Assembly: GCA_020641055.1 (NCBI GenBank)
Contig: CP067345.1
Coordinates: 450,001 to 514,000 of the forward strand
Direction: 5' to 3'
Length of the DNA stretch: 64,000 bases
Source of the DNA: Clostridioides sp. ES-S-0010-02
GTDB lineage: Bacteria; Bacillota; Clostridia; Peptostreptococcales; Peptostreptococcaceae
Part shown: piece by piece, positions 28,570 to 37,902 of the stretch
Numbering within the stretch: the first letter of the stretch is position 1
Layout: the number at the start of each line of letters is the position of its first letter
Made by a program: the position numbers and the translations under genes
Notes under the pieces: model-generated
What the model saw: the letters and a program-made list of their open reading frames with translations, nothing else
What the model was told of the DNA's origin: nothing
Databases searched by the model: none

Positions 28570-29526
28570 TTAAAACCAACTAAATTTTCCTTTGTTGTTT
28601 CTTTTTGTATAATATAGAGCATAATCAGATTGTTTATATAAAGATTGAAACGTATCTAAGTTGCTTTCTAGTTTTGATATGCCTATAGAGCAAGAATTGA
28701 TATCAGAACATAACTTTGCAACTTTTTTTGCTTTATTTTCAACATCTTCCTTAGACTGATTGATATATTCAAATACAGCAAATTCATCTCCTCCAAGTCT
28801 TCCAATAATAGCATTATTGGTAAACACTTTAGTCAAAACATTAGCAAATTGTATTAATATTTCATCTCCTCTAATATGACCAAATATATCATTTATTTGT
28901 TTAAAATTATCTAAATCAAAAATATAAAAATACCCACATGAAGTAGTTTCTAGCATTTCTTTTATATGTACTTCAAAAAAATGACGATTATATAATCCAG
29001 TCATAAGGTCTTTTTCTGATTTCAACTTAAATTCATTAGCCATAGCTAGAGCTTCTTTTGCTTTTTCAGTTATTGTTTTAGGATAGTATTCATCTTTTAC
29101 CTGATCAAAGTTTGGAATAGAATGGTGTATATGGAGCAGTGTGATTTTACCATCTATAACTTTATATACCATAGTAAATCGAGTATCCATTTCTACATAG
29201 ATGTCTCTTTCTAAGTACTCTTCTTCTATTACCCATAGAGTTCCATATACTATAAAAGTTTCATTTGTAACTTTAGTACATGAGTACCACTCATCTATAA
29301 TTTTAAAATTTATTTCTTCTGATTCTATTTGGTCTTTTTCAAGATTTATAATGAAGTTCTCTAATGATGTATAGAATTCATGTTTTCCTGTTCCAAACAA
29401 TGTAAAATTATCATCTAATAAAGACATGATAAATTGTAAGCCATCCTCGTCTGGATTTAAAATATAAATGTGCCAGATTTTCTTTGATAAATCACATAAT
29501 TGTTCTTGTATTGTATTATTTTCCAT
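28570..29526 (-). CDS. Diguanylate cyclase with N-terminal SnoaL/NTF2-like domain
   Basis: A 318-residue cytoplasmic protein. Residues about 1-145 look like an NTF2/SnoaL-type cone domain (WHIYILNPDEDGLQFIMSLLDDNFTLFGTGKHE... TRFTMVYKVIDGKITLLHIHHS), probably a ligand sensor. A short helix then leads to a GGDEF domain with DLMTGLYNRHFF, FDLDNFKQINDIFGHIRGD and an intact GRLGGDEF at residues 243-249. No RxxD inhibitory site precedes the active site. It should make cyclic di-GMP, which in C. difficile controls motility, toxin and adhesion genes. It has no membrane segment and is transcribed alone. Confidence 0.87.
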   Translation of the reverse strand: MENNTIQEQLCDLSKKIWHIYILNPDEDGLQFIMSLLDDNFTLFGTGKHEFYTSLENFIINLEKDQIESEEINFKIIDEWYSCTKVTNETFIVYGTLWVIEEEYLERDIYVEMDTRFTMVYKVIDGKITLLHIHHSIPNFDQVKDEYYPKTITEKAKEALAMANEFKLKSEKDLMTGLYNRHFFEVHIKEMLETTSCGYFYIFDLDNFKQINDIFGHIRGDEILIQFANVLTKVFTNNAIIGRLGGDEFAVFEYINQSKEDVENKAKKVAKLCSDINSCSIGISKLESNLDTFQSLYKQSDYALYYTKRNNKGKFSWF

Positions 29527-29758
29527 AGAGTAACCCCTTAAGATTTGTAGTTTATAATTCTTTTAGTTAGTACTATTTATTTGGATGCTTGTGACAATAT
29601 TATAATATAGAATTAAAAAAATTGCATCTGATTTGTACAAGAGTGTACTTTATAAGAAGAAGCATAGGGTAATAATTTCTGATGTAAATAATGTATTTTT
29701 AAATTTTTCTTAAAGCAATTAATGAAATTTAATTTCAATTGTAAAGAAATAAAATAAA

Positions 29759-30231
29759 TTTAAATATATGAGCATCTTAAATTATACTTGAATATAAAAA
29801 AATTTTATGGTAAAATATCAGCAATAATATTAGTAAAGGAGTGTCTTGCTTGATGTCGGAGTTATATATAATGGTAACCAACAAGTAAATAGTTGGAGAC
29901 GCATAGGTATTCTGTTTAATCAGAATTTTTAAGTGTATTTTTGATACATTTAATTGTTGTGTCTTGTTCTGCCTTTATAGATAACTAACATATGACAACA
30001 AATAATAATATTATTATATATTACTTTGTTAAATTGTGGTGTAGTGGGCTTTAATCTGCTACACCTTTATTAATTTTACATAGTGTTATTTTGAATATAA
30101 TTATGTTGAAATAGAAAAGATTAAATTTTCTAGTCCACAGGAGTTTTCTGTTTTTGTGTAGGTAAATATGTATACCACATAAAAAGGCAGATATGAATAC
30201 CTGTGGACTTTTTTTGTAGAAAATACAAGAT
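29759..30231 (+). promoter_or_regulatory. Structured leader, copy B, before the ABC exporter
   Basis: A region of about 470 bases between the divergent cyclase gene and the ABC genes. It contains an extra segment at about 29851-29969 with hairpins CCAAC / GTTGG and ATTCTG / CAGAAT, bounded by GTGTCTTG repeats. A 20-codon uORF (29992-30054) has its stop inside a hairpin GGTGTAG / CTACACC (30038-30065). A terminator made of AGTCCACAGG (30132-30141) and CCTGTGGACT (30200-30209) is followed by seven T. The layout suggests transcription attenuation of the exporter by ribosome position or by a ligand. I cannot match it to a known riboswitch class. Confidence 0.6.
29992..30054 (+). CDS. Leader peptide (uORF) in leader copy B
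   Basis: A 20-codon frame, MTTNNNIIIYYF then VKLWCSGL, conserved with copy A. It overlaps the hairpin just before the terminator region, as leader peptides of attenuated resistance genes do. No canonical ribosome binding site is visible. Confidence 0.45.
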   Translation: MTTNNNIIIYYFVKLWCSGL

Positions 30232-30246
30232 ATGGAGGCAATAAAA

Positions 30247-31242
30247 ATGAGTATTATTGAGCTTAATGAACTGACTAAATCTTATAGGAGATTTGAGAAA
30301 GAACCAGGATTTATGGGAAGCATAAAATCTTTATTTAATAGAAAATATACAGAAAAAACAGCTATATCATCCCTTAATTTAAAAATAGAGGAAGGAGAAT
30401 TTGTTGGATTAATAGGTAAAAATGGAGCTGGAAAAACAACTCTTGTCAAAATAATGACTGGAATTATTGCTCCATCTTCTGGAAAAATTTCTGTCATGGG
30501 TTATTATCCAAATAAGTTAGAAAATAACTTTAAAAAACAATATGCTGTTGTTATGGGGCAAAAAAGTCAGCTATTTTTTGAATTGACGCCAGCAGATACA
30601 TTTCTTTTATTTAAAGAGTTATATGATATATCTGATGAAGAGTATAAAAAGAATTTGGATTATTTTATAGAGTTGTTTGAAGTATCTGATTATCTAAATG
30701 TTCAAGTTAGAACACTTTCTTTAGGAGAAAGAATGAAAATGGAGCTTATTGTAGCACTTCTTCATAATCCTAAAATTTTATTTTTAGATGAACCAACAAT
30801 AGGTCTAGATGCAGTGGCACAAAAACAAATTAGGTATTTTCTGAAAGAAGTAAATAAGAAAAAAGGTACTACAATAATGCTTACCTCTCATTATATGGAG
30901 GATATAAAGAGCCTTTGTAGTCGAAGTATTGTCATAGAAAATAGTCATAAAATATATGATGGCTCTACAGATGAATTATTTAATCATTTTCAAAAATATA
31001 AGAAAATAACAGTTAGCTTCACTGATGAAACTAAAATTTTATTTCCAAAAGACTATAAGATTATTGAGCAAACAAAACATAAAACATCAGTAATTGTACC
31101 AAAAGAAAACGGTAATGAAACTGTTAAATGGATTTTTGATAAGTATGATGTTGAGGATGTAACAATTGAAGAAGAAGATATAGGGAATGTTGTAGAACGA
31201 ATATACAAAGAAGGATGTGAAGAGTATTATGAACAACTATAA
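30247..31242 (+). CDS. ABC transporter ATP-binding protein (exporter)
   Basis: A 331-residue ABC ATPase of the ABC-2 exporter type. Walker A is GKNGAGKTT, the signature is TLSLGERMKMEL, Walker B is ILFLDEPTIGLD, and the switch histidine stands in TSHYMEDI. A C-terminal extension of about 80 residues is typical for DrrA/NatA-like subunits. The start is ATG 30247: GGAGG at 30234-30238 serves it, and the ATG at 30232 belongs to the leader. Two permease genes follow with overlaps. The leader upstream suggests induction by the transported or a translation-blocking compound. Confidence 0.9.
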   Translation: MSIIELNELTKSYRRFEKEPGFMGSIKSLFNRKYTEKTAISSLNLKIEEGEFVGLIGKNGAGKTTLVKIMTGIIAPSSGKISVMGYYPNKLENNFKKQYAVVMGQKSQLFFELTPADTFLLFKELYDISDEEYKKNLDYFIELFEVSDYLNVQVRTLSLGERMKMELIVALLHNPKILFLDEPTIGLDAVAQKQIRYFLKEVNKKKGTTIMLTSHYMEDIKSLCSRSIVIENSHKIYDGSTDELFNHFQKYKKITVSFTDETKILFPKDYKIIEQTKHKTSVIVPKENGNETVKWIFDKYDVEDVTIEEEDIGNVVERIYKEGCEEYYEQL

Positions 31243-32083
31243 TGAAGCATATTCAAGACAATCATTGTTTTATAGATTTAAACAAAATATAAGAAAGTAC
31301 TATGAAATAGCTAAAATTAATTTCAAAGTACAACTTATTTGGAGGTTTGATGTAGTAGTTAACATGATGTTTACTATTATAAAAATTTTATTTGCTTATA
31401 TTTTGTGGAAGGCAATTTTTGGTGAAAATGACATAGTTTCTGGCTTTACATTTAATTCAATGTTGTCTTATTATATAATAAGTTCATTTTTATCAGGTAT
31501 TGATATGTCAAGAAGTACAAGTGAGGAGATATGCAATCGTGTAAAGTTGGGTACATTTTCAAAATACATGATTATTCCGATTGGTGCACAAAATTATTTT
31601 TTTGCTAAAAATTTTGGAATGACCTTTTTTTACTTAGTATTTAATATGATTTCTGCTTTTGTATGGATTTTTATATTTAAAATAGATTTTGCTTTTACAT
31701 CAAATCCAATACAAATTTTAATTTCAATTTTGATGATTTTCTTAGGGCTTATTTTTATGATGCAGCTTCATTTCTTTATTGGAATTTTATCATTTAAATT
31801 TCTAGAGATTGGTTTTTTTAGAATGATAATCGATAATATAACTGAATTTGTTACAGGAACAATGATACCGCTTGTTCTTTTGCCAGAAGTTGTAGTAAAT
31901 GTTATGAAATTGTTTCCATTTTATTACACAACCTATTTACCATCTATGTTATTAATAGGTAGAAATAGTAATGATGCAGTACAAGGACTGATTATTATAG
32001 CATTATGGGTTTTATTCTTCTTTATAGTAAATAAAATTGTCTATAAGAAGATAAGAACACTATTTGATGGGGTGGGGATATAA
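31229..32083 (+). CDS. ABC-2 type transporter permease (first of two)
   Basis: A membrane protein of about 284 residues with six hydrophobic spans (for example FDVVVNMMFTIIKILFAYILW, MTFFYLVFNMISAFVWIFIF, IQILISILMIFLGLIFMM). It overlaps the ATPase gene, and its stop overlaps the next start (TAATG). The start is either ATG 31229 or GTG 31217; neither has a strong ribosome binding site, as is common for coupled genes. Sequence style is that of DUF990/ABC2_membrane_6 permeases, which work as heterodimers with a second such protein. Confidence 0.82.
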   Translation: MNNYNEAYSRQSLFYRFKQNIRKYYEIAKINFKVQLIWRFDVVVNMMFTIIKILFAYILWKAIFGENDIVSGFTFNSMLSYYIISSFLSGIDMSRSTSEEICNRVKLGTFSKYMIIPIGAQNYFFAKNFGMTFFYLVFNMISAFVWIFIFKIDFAFTSNPIQILISILMIFLGLIFMMQLHFFIGILSFKFLEIGFFRMIIDNITEFVTGTMIPLVLLPEVVVNVMKLFPFYYTTYLPSMLLIGRNSNDAVQGLIIIALWVLFFFIVNKIVYKKIRTLFDGVGI

Positions 32084-32874
32084 TGAAAAAAAAATTTAAA
32101 ATAATATTTATGTTACTAAAAATGAAATTATCAAAAATGATGGTGTTTAGATTTGATTTTTTTGGAGCATTTTTTGTAGATAGTTCATTATTTATATTAC
32201 AATTGTTAATGTTTAATGGCATTTACTCTCATGTAGATTCAATAGGAGGTTGGCAGCGTGGAGAGATGATAATATTTATAGGAACTTTTTCATTAATAAA
32301 TGCTATAAATATGACCATTTTCTGTTTTGGAATTTATGATATTCCACGCAAAATTCAAGAAGGAGAATTAGATTATTATATTACAAAGCCAATAGACCCA
32401 TTGTTTAGATTGACATTTGAGAATATTAATATCGGTTCATCACCTTTAATTTTGGCAAGTATACTTATAGTTGTATATGGAGTATCTGGATTAAATTCAG
32501 AAATAACTTTTGCTATGGTACTGGCATATACATGTATGGTGTTATTGATGACATTGCTTTTTTATGATGTGTGTATTATATTTCGGACAATTCCATTTTT
32601 TGTTATATCATCCTCTGCTATAATGAGATTGGAAGATAATTTACTACCAATGAATATGAAAATTCCAGGTGTAATTTATGAAGGTATTTTTAAGCTACTA
32701 TTTTATTTGATTTTACCATATGGAATTATGTCAACAATCCCAACTCAAATTTTGTCTGGGACATTAACAATAAAAGGATTAATCTACTCAATTAGTATTG
32801 TATTTGTATTTACAGTATTTATGTGGAGGTTTTGGAAATTAGGACTGAAACATTATAAAAGTGCAAGTAGTTAA
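32083..32874 (+). CDS. ABC-2 type transporter permease (second of two)
   Basis: A 263-residue protein with about six membrane spans. It includes the family-like block YDIPRKIQEGELDYYITKPIDPLFRL, which is characteristic of DUF990-type ABC-2 permeases. The ATG at 32083 overlaps the previous stop by one base and has GGGGTGGGG upstream. With the two preceding genes it forms a complete exporter. The substrate is not evident from sequence. Confidence 0.85.
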   Translation: MKKKFKIIFMLLKMKLSKMMVFRFDFFGAFFVDSSLFILQLLMFNGIYSHVDSIGGWQRGEMIIFIGTFSLINAINMTIFCFGIYDIPRKIQEGELDYYITKPIDPLFRLTFENINIGSSPLILASILIVVYGVSGLNSEITFAMVLAYTCMVLLMTLLFYDVCIIFRTIPFFVISSSAIMRLEDNLLPMNMKIPGVIYEGIFKLLFYLILPYGIMSTIPTQILSGTLTIKGLIYSISIVFVFTVFMWRFWKLGLKHYKSASS

Positions 32875-32902
32875 TAAATTTTCAGTTTAGAGGTGACAAG
32901 GA

Positions 32903-33442
32903 ATGAAAAATATAGCAAATATTATTACTATACTTAGAATCATTTTATCAATAGCTTTGCTCAAAATAGAGATGTTTTCTTCTTTATTTTTTACAGTCTA
33001 TATTATGTGTGGAGTAAGTGATTTTCTTGATGGATATATAGCTAGAAAAATGAATATAGAAAGTAAGCTTGGCTCAAGGCTTGATAGTATGGCTGATATA
33101 TGTTTAGTAATATCAATGTTTATTATTATGCTTCCAGTGATAAATATTTCAAAATATATAGTATTATGGATATTAACAATTGTCCTTGTTCGAATTACAT
33201 CAATAATTATAGTGATTCGTAAATACAACACATTTGCTATATTACATACATATGGAAATAAATTATCTGGTTTTATGTTATTCTGTTTACCTTTAGTTTA
33301 TAATATTATGAATACAAATTTACTTGCAAGTATAGTTTGTGTTGTAGCAAGTATCTCAGCCACTGAAGAAGTAATAATACATATATTATCTAAAGAGTTA
33401 AAAATAGATATTAGTAGTATTATAGAAGTACTTATTTCATAA
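32903..33442 (+). CDS. CDP-alcohol phosphatidyltransferase
   Basis: A 179-residue integral membrane enzyme. The complete CDP-alcohol phosphotransferase motif is present: D-G-x2-A-R-x8-G-x3-D-x3-D in DFLDGYIARKMNIESKLGSRLD. Other blocks are NIITILRIILS and several membrane helices. It is similar to phosphatidylglycerophosphate synthases but is likely an extra paralogue rather than the housekeeping PgsA, because it sits 28 bases after an exporter operon and may be transcribed with it. It could alter lipid composition as part of a membrane-stress response; that is inference. Confidence 0.85.
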   Translation: MKNIANIITILRIILSIALLKIEMFSSLFFTVYIMCGVSDFLDGYIARKMNIESKLGSRLDSMADICLVISMFIIMLPVINISKYIVLWILTIVLVRITSIIIVIRKYNTFAILHTYGNKLSGFMLFCLPLVYNIMNTNLLASIVCVVASISATEEVIIHILSKELKIDISSIIEVLIS

Positions 33443-33598
33443 ACCTGTTTCATATGATACTAGACAATAGAAACTAAAATTTATGTAAGTATTGATTAAA
33501 AGATGAAAAATAATTAGATTAAAGATTAAGGTATTATACTTATCATATATGATATTATAATAGCAAGATATATTAAAACTCTATTTAAATAATTATAT

Positions 33599-34045
33599 AT
33601 GATTTTTATGGGATTATATACGATTGTAGATACAAATGCTTTATCTGCAATTAATCTTGTCTGTCCTATTATTAATATTATTGTTGGACTTGGAACCAGG
33701 CTTGCTACTGGAGGAAGTGCTATTGTAGCTTGCAAGATGGGGAATGGATATGGATGGAGCAAAGAAAATTTTTACTTTGACTATATTATCTGGAGCTATA
33801 ATTGGAATACTAATTACCAGTATAGGTTTACATCATCTATGTTTACAGCATTATCTAATGGAAAGATATCTGCAATACTATCTTTTTTACGTACATTTGG
33901 TTTTATAACTATAGGTTTATTGACATTACCAAATATCTTGAATATAGATGGAATATGGTTAGCAGTGCCAATTGCTGAGCTTTTAACCTTATTTTTAACA
34001 GTTAGTTTTATATATAGATATAAGAATAAGTATAACTATATATAA
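33599..34045 (+). pseudogene. MATE-family efflux protein remnant
   Basis: The N-terminal part reads IFMGLYTIVDTNALSAINLVCPIINIIVGLGTRLATGGSAIVACKMGNG, the start of a MATE transporter lacking the segment normally between YTIVDT and NALSAIN. After a garbled stretch (about 33770-33840) it jumps to the C-terminal part FTALSNGKISAILSFLRTFGFITIGLLTLPNIL... EL. Roughly two thirds of a 450-residue transporter are missing. Non-functional. Confidence 0.78.
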
Positions 34046-34200
34046 ATACAATAATAAATATAATTAACATATATCTTTTTCGATTGTACATCATTTAGCC
34101 CATAAGTAACGATTTTTCATTTATTTATGGGCTTTTATTGTATTCTTTCCTTTGGATTCATTCCTTAATTGACAAGTTTGTTCCTAACAACAGTACGATT

Positions 34201-35340
34201 TTAACGTTCTTTTAGCATTTTGTTATCCATATACTGAATAATCAAATCAGCACCAAATTCATTACCACCTGCATTTCTAATTTCCTTTTGCATAAGCAAT
34301 ATACTTTGAGCTATAGTCGAATCATTAAGAACAGCTAAGGTAGAATTTTTAAGAATGTCACTTGTAATGTGTTTGTGAGAAATCTTTTTCCCTAAGTTTA
34401 AGCGTTCAATTTGCTGTGCGTTAGTTGGTTGGTCACTTATAAACGGAATAACCACCATAGGAACGCCAAAATAAAGAGACTCCATAACACTATTTAAGCC
34501 ACCATGAGTTATAAAAACACTTGCTTTTTCTAATATTTCAAGCTGTGGTACAAAAGGGAAAATATAAAAATTATTTGGTATCTTACCTAAATCTGATATA
34601 TTTATTGAATTACCAACAGATATAATGACAGTTACATTTTCATCTTTAAAAGCATTGATACATTTTTTGTAAAATGACATTGCTTTATTTACAATTGTAC
34701 CTAGAGAAATATAGACCAAATTATTTTTTGATTTTGGCAATATAAATTCATTTTTTTTATTACGTTGATAAATAGAGGTACCCAGAAACTTAAATTTATT
34801 TTCTGAAAAATCTTCTGCATATGGTTGGAATTTTTTTACAGTATATACAAGATTAAGTTCTGGAGGATTTTCAGTAATCTCTTTTAACCAAGAATCAGTC
34901 TTTAATTTAATTCCCTTTGACACTTTTTTAGTCCATCTACGACATACCCATTCAAAACGAAATACACTTAACACGCCACCCGAATTAATAAATTCTTTCA
35001 TCAAAACTTTATTAGTAGCTGGTGCAGTAATAATCCTAATAACAGGTTTATTGAATCTCTCTGCTATATGTTTTCCTAGAAAGAAAAAATGCTCATAAAT
35101 AATTAAATCGAATTCATGTGCTACCTTTATAGAGGCTTGATAGACATTTTTTATTTGAATAGAAAGTTTTTCGTTATCTTCATAATAAAGGAAATCAGCT
35201 CCCACTTCTAAGACTTTATCTTTCCATTCTTCAGTTAGTAAGTATGTTACAGAATTACCTCTATTCACTAATTTTTCCACTAACCCAAGGGTAGGGTATA
35301 CGTGTCCAGAAAAAGGTAAATTTATAAATAAAATTTTCAT
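34201..35340 (-). CDS. UGT/macrolide-type glycosyltransferase (GT1)
   Basis: A 379-residue GT-B fold enzyme. The N-terminus LFINLPFSGHVYPTLGLVEKLVNRGNSVTYL is typical of macrolide glycosyltransferases. The C-terminal donor-site block FITHGGLNSVMESLYFGVPMVVIPFISDQPTNA is the GT1 signature with the conserved HGG. ATG 35340 follows AGGAGG by seven bases; TTG 35346 is too close. It probably transfers a sugar from a nucleotide donor to a small hydrophobic acceptor, possibly an antibiotic. A truncated TetR gene lies 126 bases upstream in the same direction. Confidence 0.85.
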   Translation of the reverse strand: MKILFINLPFSGHVYPTLGLVEKLVNRGNSVTYLLTEEWKDKVLEVGADFLYYEDNEKLSIQIKNVYQASIKVAHEFDLIIYEHFFFLGKHIAERFNKPVIRIITAPATNKVLMKEFINSGGVLSVFRFEWVCRRWTKKVSKGIKLKTDSWLKEITENPPELNLVYTVKKFQPYAEDFSENKFKFLGTSIYQRNKKNEFILPKSKNNLVYISLGTIVNKAMSFYKKCINAFKDENVTVIISVGNSINISDLGKIPNNFYIFPFVPQLEILEKASVFITHGGLNSVMESLYFGVPMVVIPFISDQPTNAQQIERLNLGKKISHKHITSDILKNSTLAVLNDSTIAQSILLMQKEIRNAGGNEFGADLIIQYMDNKMLKER

Positions 35341-35466
35341 AATCAAACCTCCTTAAAATGTTTTTATTATATATTCACTTTGTAAATATAAGAGGTGGAA
35401 CTTTTAACGTTCTACCTAAAAATTCAGAAATAACTGTATGCTGTTTATTTTTATTGGACCTTATTA

Positions 35467-35682
35467 TTAACTAATTTGTAAAATAGTGAAATGCTCTAAT
35501 GATTTGTAAAATAGCTCTTGCTTAGAGCTAAAATAATGATAAAACATTCCAACTTCTCCATTAACCTTATTTAATATCATGCTAACAGAGATGATTTCAT
35601 ACCCATACTTTAAAAATAATTGAATAGCAGAATCTAGTATTTCTTCTCTTTTTCCTCCTTCTAAAGCAGATTTTCTTGCCAT
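35467..35682 (-). pseudogene. TetR-family regulator, truncated after the DNA-binding domain
   Basis: Only 71 residues: REEILDSAIQLFLKYGYEIISVSMILNKVNGEVGMFYHYFSSKQELFYKSL gives a complete helix-turn-helix, then the frame stops at LEHFTILQIS. The normal ligand-binding domain of about 120 residues is absent and no continuation is visible downstream. It may still bind DNA poorly or be dead. It stands directly before the glycosyltransferase gene, its probable former target. Confidence 0.7.
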
Positions 35683-35717
35683 AAAATTAGCATCTTATTC
35701 AAATAAACAAAATATTG

Positions 35718-35768
35718 TTCTGTTTATATTTTATAATACGATTTAGATAAAGTCAATTATAAACAGAA
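35718..35768. promoter_or_regulatory. Candidate TetR operator
   Basis: TTCTGTTTAT (35718-35727) and its inverse ATAAACAGAA (35759-35768) stand upstream of the truncated regulator, and AATATTGTTC accompanies both. The rest up to 36036 is AT-rich without a gene I can support. Confidence 0.5.
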
Positions 35769-36036
35769 TATTGTTCTTATAATATAAAATATTAAAGCTT
35801 ACACATGTGGAAGTATGATACAAATCTTTAATTATTTATCTTAAAATATTCTAGGTGTTATCATTAAGACTATTAATGTTTTCTTATTAAAGCTATAAAA
35901 TCTATATAAAATTAATTTTCTAGAGTTCTTAAAAGATTATTACTGCGATTTTAAAGGTGTTACTTTGACTTTTTTAGTGATTGATTTTATCTATTAGAAA
36001 TGTTACTATTAGTAATATAAAAGGAGAGTAAATAAA

Positions 36037-36687
36037 ATGGACAAAATTATTTTAGGATTACTTATGCTTAAGAAGCTGACAATTTATGAACTGAGAAGTG
36101 TCATAGAAATGAATTTCACTTCGATGTGTAGCAACAGTATGGGAAGTATTCAAGCGGCAATAAAAAAGTTGCTTGAAAAGAAGATGATAGTGTATGAAGA
36201 GTTTGTTGAAAATAGTGTCAATAAGAAATTTTATTCATTAACGGATGCAGGAAAAGCATGTTTTTTAGAATGGGTAGAGACGTCTATGGTTGCAGGTAAA
36301 GTGAAGGATATGGAATTAAGTAAATTATTTTTTATGGGATTTGTTCCAACACAAAAAAGATTGTCACTAATTCAATCTTATATTGTTGACCTCAAAAAGG
36401 AAAGAGAGCAGTTGGAGAATATCAAAATACAAGACATCAATGTTGCAAAATTACAGTATATTACCTATCTAGAAGAAAATCAAGAACAGTTTAATCACTT
36501 TTTACAAGATACTGAACATTCCAACATACAAAGAGATATTCAAGATATAATTGATTTTGAGTTATTGACCTTAAAGTTTGGAATTGACAGGACAAATTTT
36601 GAAATAGCATGGTTTGAAAATTTAAAGAAGAAATTAATTAATGAGTGGCCAAACAATAGTCAGAATCAAGGAAAAGGGGGTAGCTAA
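36037..36687 (+). CDS. PadR-family transcriptional regulator
   Basis: A 216-residue regulator with N-terminal winged helix (ILGLLMLKKLTIYELRSVIEMNFTSMCSNSMGSIQAAIKKLLEKKMIVYEE... KKFYSLTDAGKACFLEWV) and a C-terminal helical Vir-type dimerisation part. AAAGGAGAG precedes the ATG. The next gene (SDR) starts one base after the stop, so the two are one operon. The regulator probably controls its own operon. Confidence 0.87.
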   Translation: MDKIILGLLMLKKLTIYELRSVIEMNFTSMCSNSMGSIQAAIKKLLEKKMIVYEEFVENSVNKKFYSLTDAGKACFLEWVETSMVAGKVKDMELSKLFFMGFVPTQKRLSLIQSYIVDLKKEREQLENIKIQDINVAKLQYITYLEENQEQFNHFLQDTEHSNIQRDIQDIIDFELLTLKFGIDRTNFEIAWFENLKKKLINEWPNNSQNQGKGGS

Positions 36688-36688
36688 C

Positions 36689-37639
36689 ATGAAAGGAACT
36701 GTAATAATAACTGGAGCTAATTCAGGGATAGGAAAGGCAGCAGTATTTAAGTTTGCATCAGAGGGTTATAGGATTATAATGGCATGTCGTAATATTCAGA
36801 TTAGTGAACCCATGTGTCAGGAAATTATAGCTAAAACTAAAAATATTAATGTGGATTTGCTTCAACTAGATATTTCATCGAGACAATCAATTTATAGTTT
36901 TTGTGAGACCTATAAAAAAAAATACAATGTATTGGATATCTTAATCCATAATGCTGGACATTTTAAACATGGAGAAAAAAATTTTCAACGAAGTATTGAT
37001 GGTATAGAATTAACATTTGCTACCAATCTATTTGGGCCAGTTCTTATGACCAATTTATTATTGGATATGCTTGCTAAATCAAAAAATCCTAAAATTCTAA
37101 ATGTATGTAGTACAAATATAAAGCATTTTTTTGATGAAAGAAGAAAAATTAATTTTGGAGTTTTAAGTGGTGAAACTGTAGAAGATAAAGAATATAATTC
37201 TTATAAAATTTATGGAGATTCTAAAATAGCTTTACTTATGGTTACAAGTATGATGAAACAAGAATACAAGCCTTATAATATAAGTGTAAATGCAATTATG
37301 GTTCCAGCAACAAAAATGAGTAAAGAAACAATTAAGAAATTTAATTCGTATTGGAAAGTACTTGCATTTTTACAAAACATTATTATACCAAAATCAGAAA
37401 TTATTGGAGAGGCTTACTTTTCGATTTGCACCTCTAATGTTTATACAGGTATGACTGGAAAACTAATAAATCACCAAGGAAAGATTGTTGAAATGGCTAA
37501 TGACTCAATATCATTTATAAAAAGCATTACAAGCACAGATGTTTATCCACCTTATGTCAATAACAAAGAGACAATAGAGAAAGTATGGACTATATGTAAA
37601 CAATATGTTGAAAATGCTAAATGTAATTTGCTAGCATAA
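36689..37639 (+). CDS. Short-chain dehydrogenase/reductase
   Basis: A 316-residue SDR. It has the TGANSGIGKA cofactor loop, LDISSRQS, HNAGHF (NAG motif), a serine-type residue in NVCSTN and the catalytic YGDSK (YxxxK). ATG 36689 is served by GGGGG upstream and fits the family start better than the longer frame from 36641. The C-terminal 60 residues are longer than in classical SDRs and resemble retinol-dehydrogenase-like members. The substrate is unknown. Confidence 0.87.
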   Translation: MKGTVIITGANSGIGKAAVFKFASEGYRIIMACRNIQISEPMCQEIIAKTKNINVDLLQLDISSRQSIYSFCETYKKKYNVLDILIHNAGHFKHGEKNFQRSIDGIELTFATNLFGPVLMTNLLLDMLAKSKNPKILNVCSTNIKHFFDERRKINFGVLSGETVEDKEYNSYKIYGDSKIALLMVTSMMKQEYKPYNISVNAIMVPATKMSKETIKKFNSYWKVLAFLQNIIIPKSEIIGEAYFSICTSNVYTGMTGKLINHQGKIVEMANDSISFIKSITSTDVYPPYVNNKETIEKVWTICKQYVENAKCNLLA

Positions 37640-37902
37640 CACATATAATTCATAAGGTTATTATAGCAACAACATAATCTTATTAATATTTCTAAAAGGA
37701 TGGAATATTCTTGATAATTCTGTTCAAACGTTATTTAATTGTTTGAATTAATATGAGAAAGATTACAATTAGCTATAATTTAATTTATAATTGATATGTA
37801 CTTGATTTTGTTTAATTATTTGAATATACTTTAAGCAGAACACATAGAGTTAGAGGGTTAGTAGATAAAAGACAATAACTCTTTATTAGGAGTGATTTTA
37901 CT

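Noticed and set aside
29759-30231. T-box, c-di-GMP or cobalamin riboswitch in the ABC leader
   Set aside because: I looked for their conserved cores (T-box GGGTGGNACCGCG, c-di-GMP-I GGACGCAAAG-like, cobalamin GCCACTG) and did not find them.
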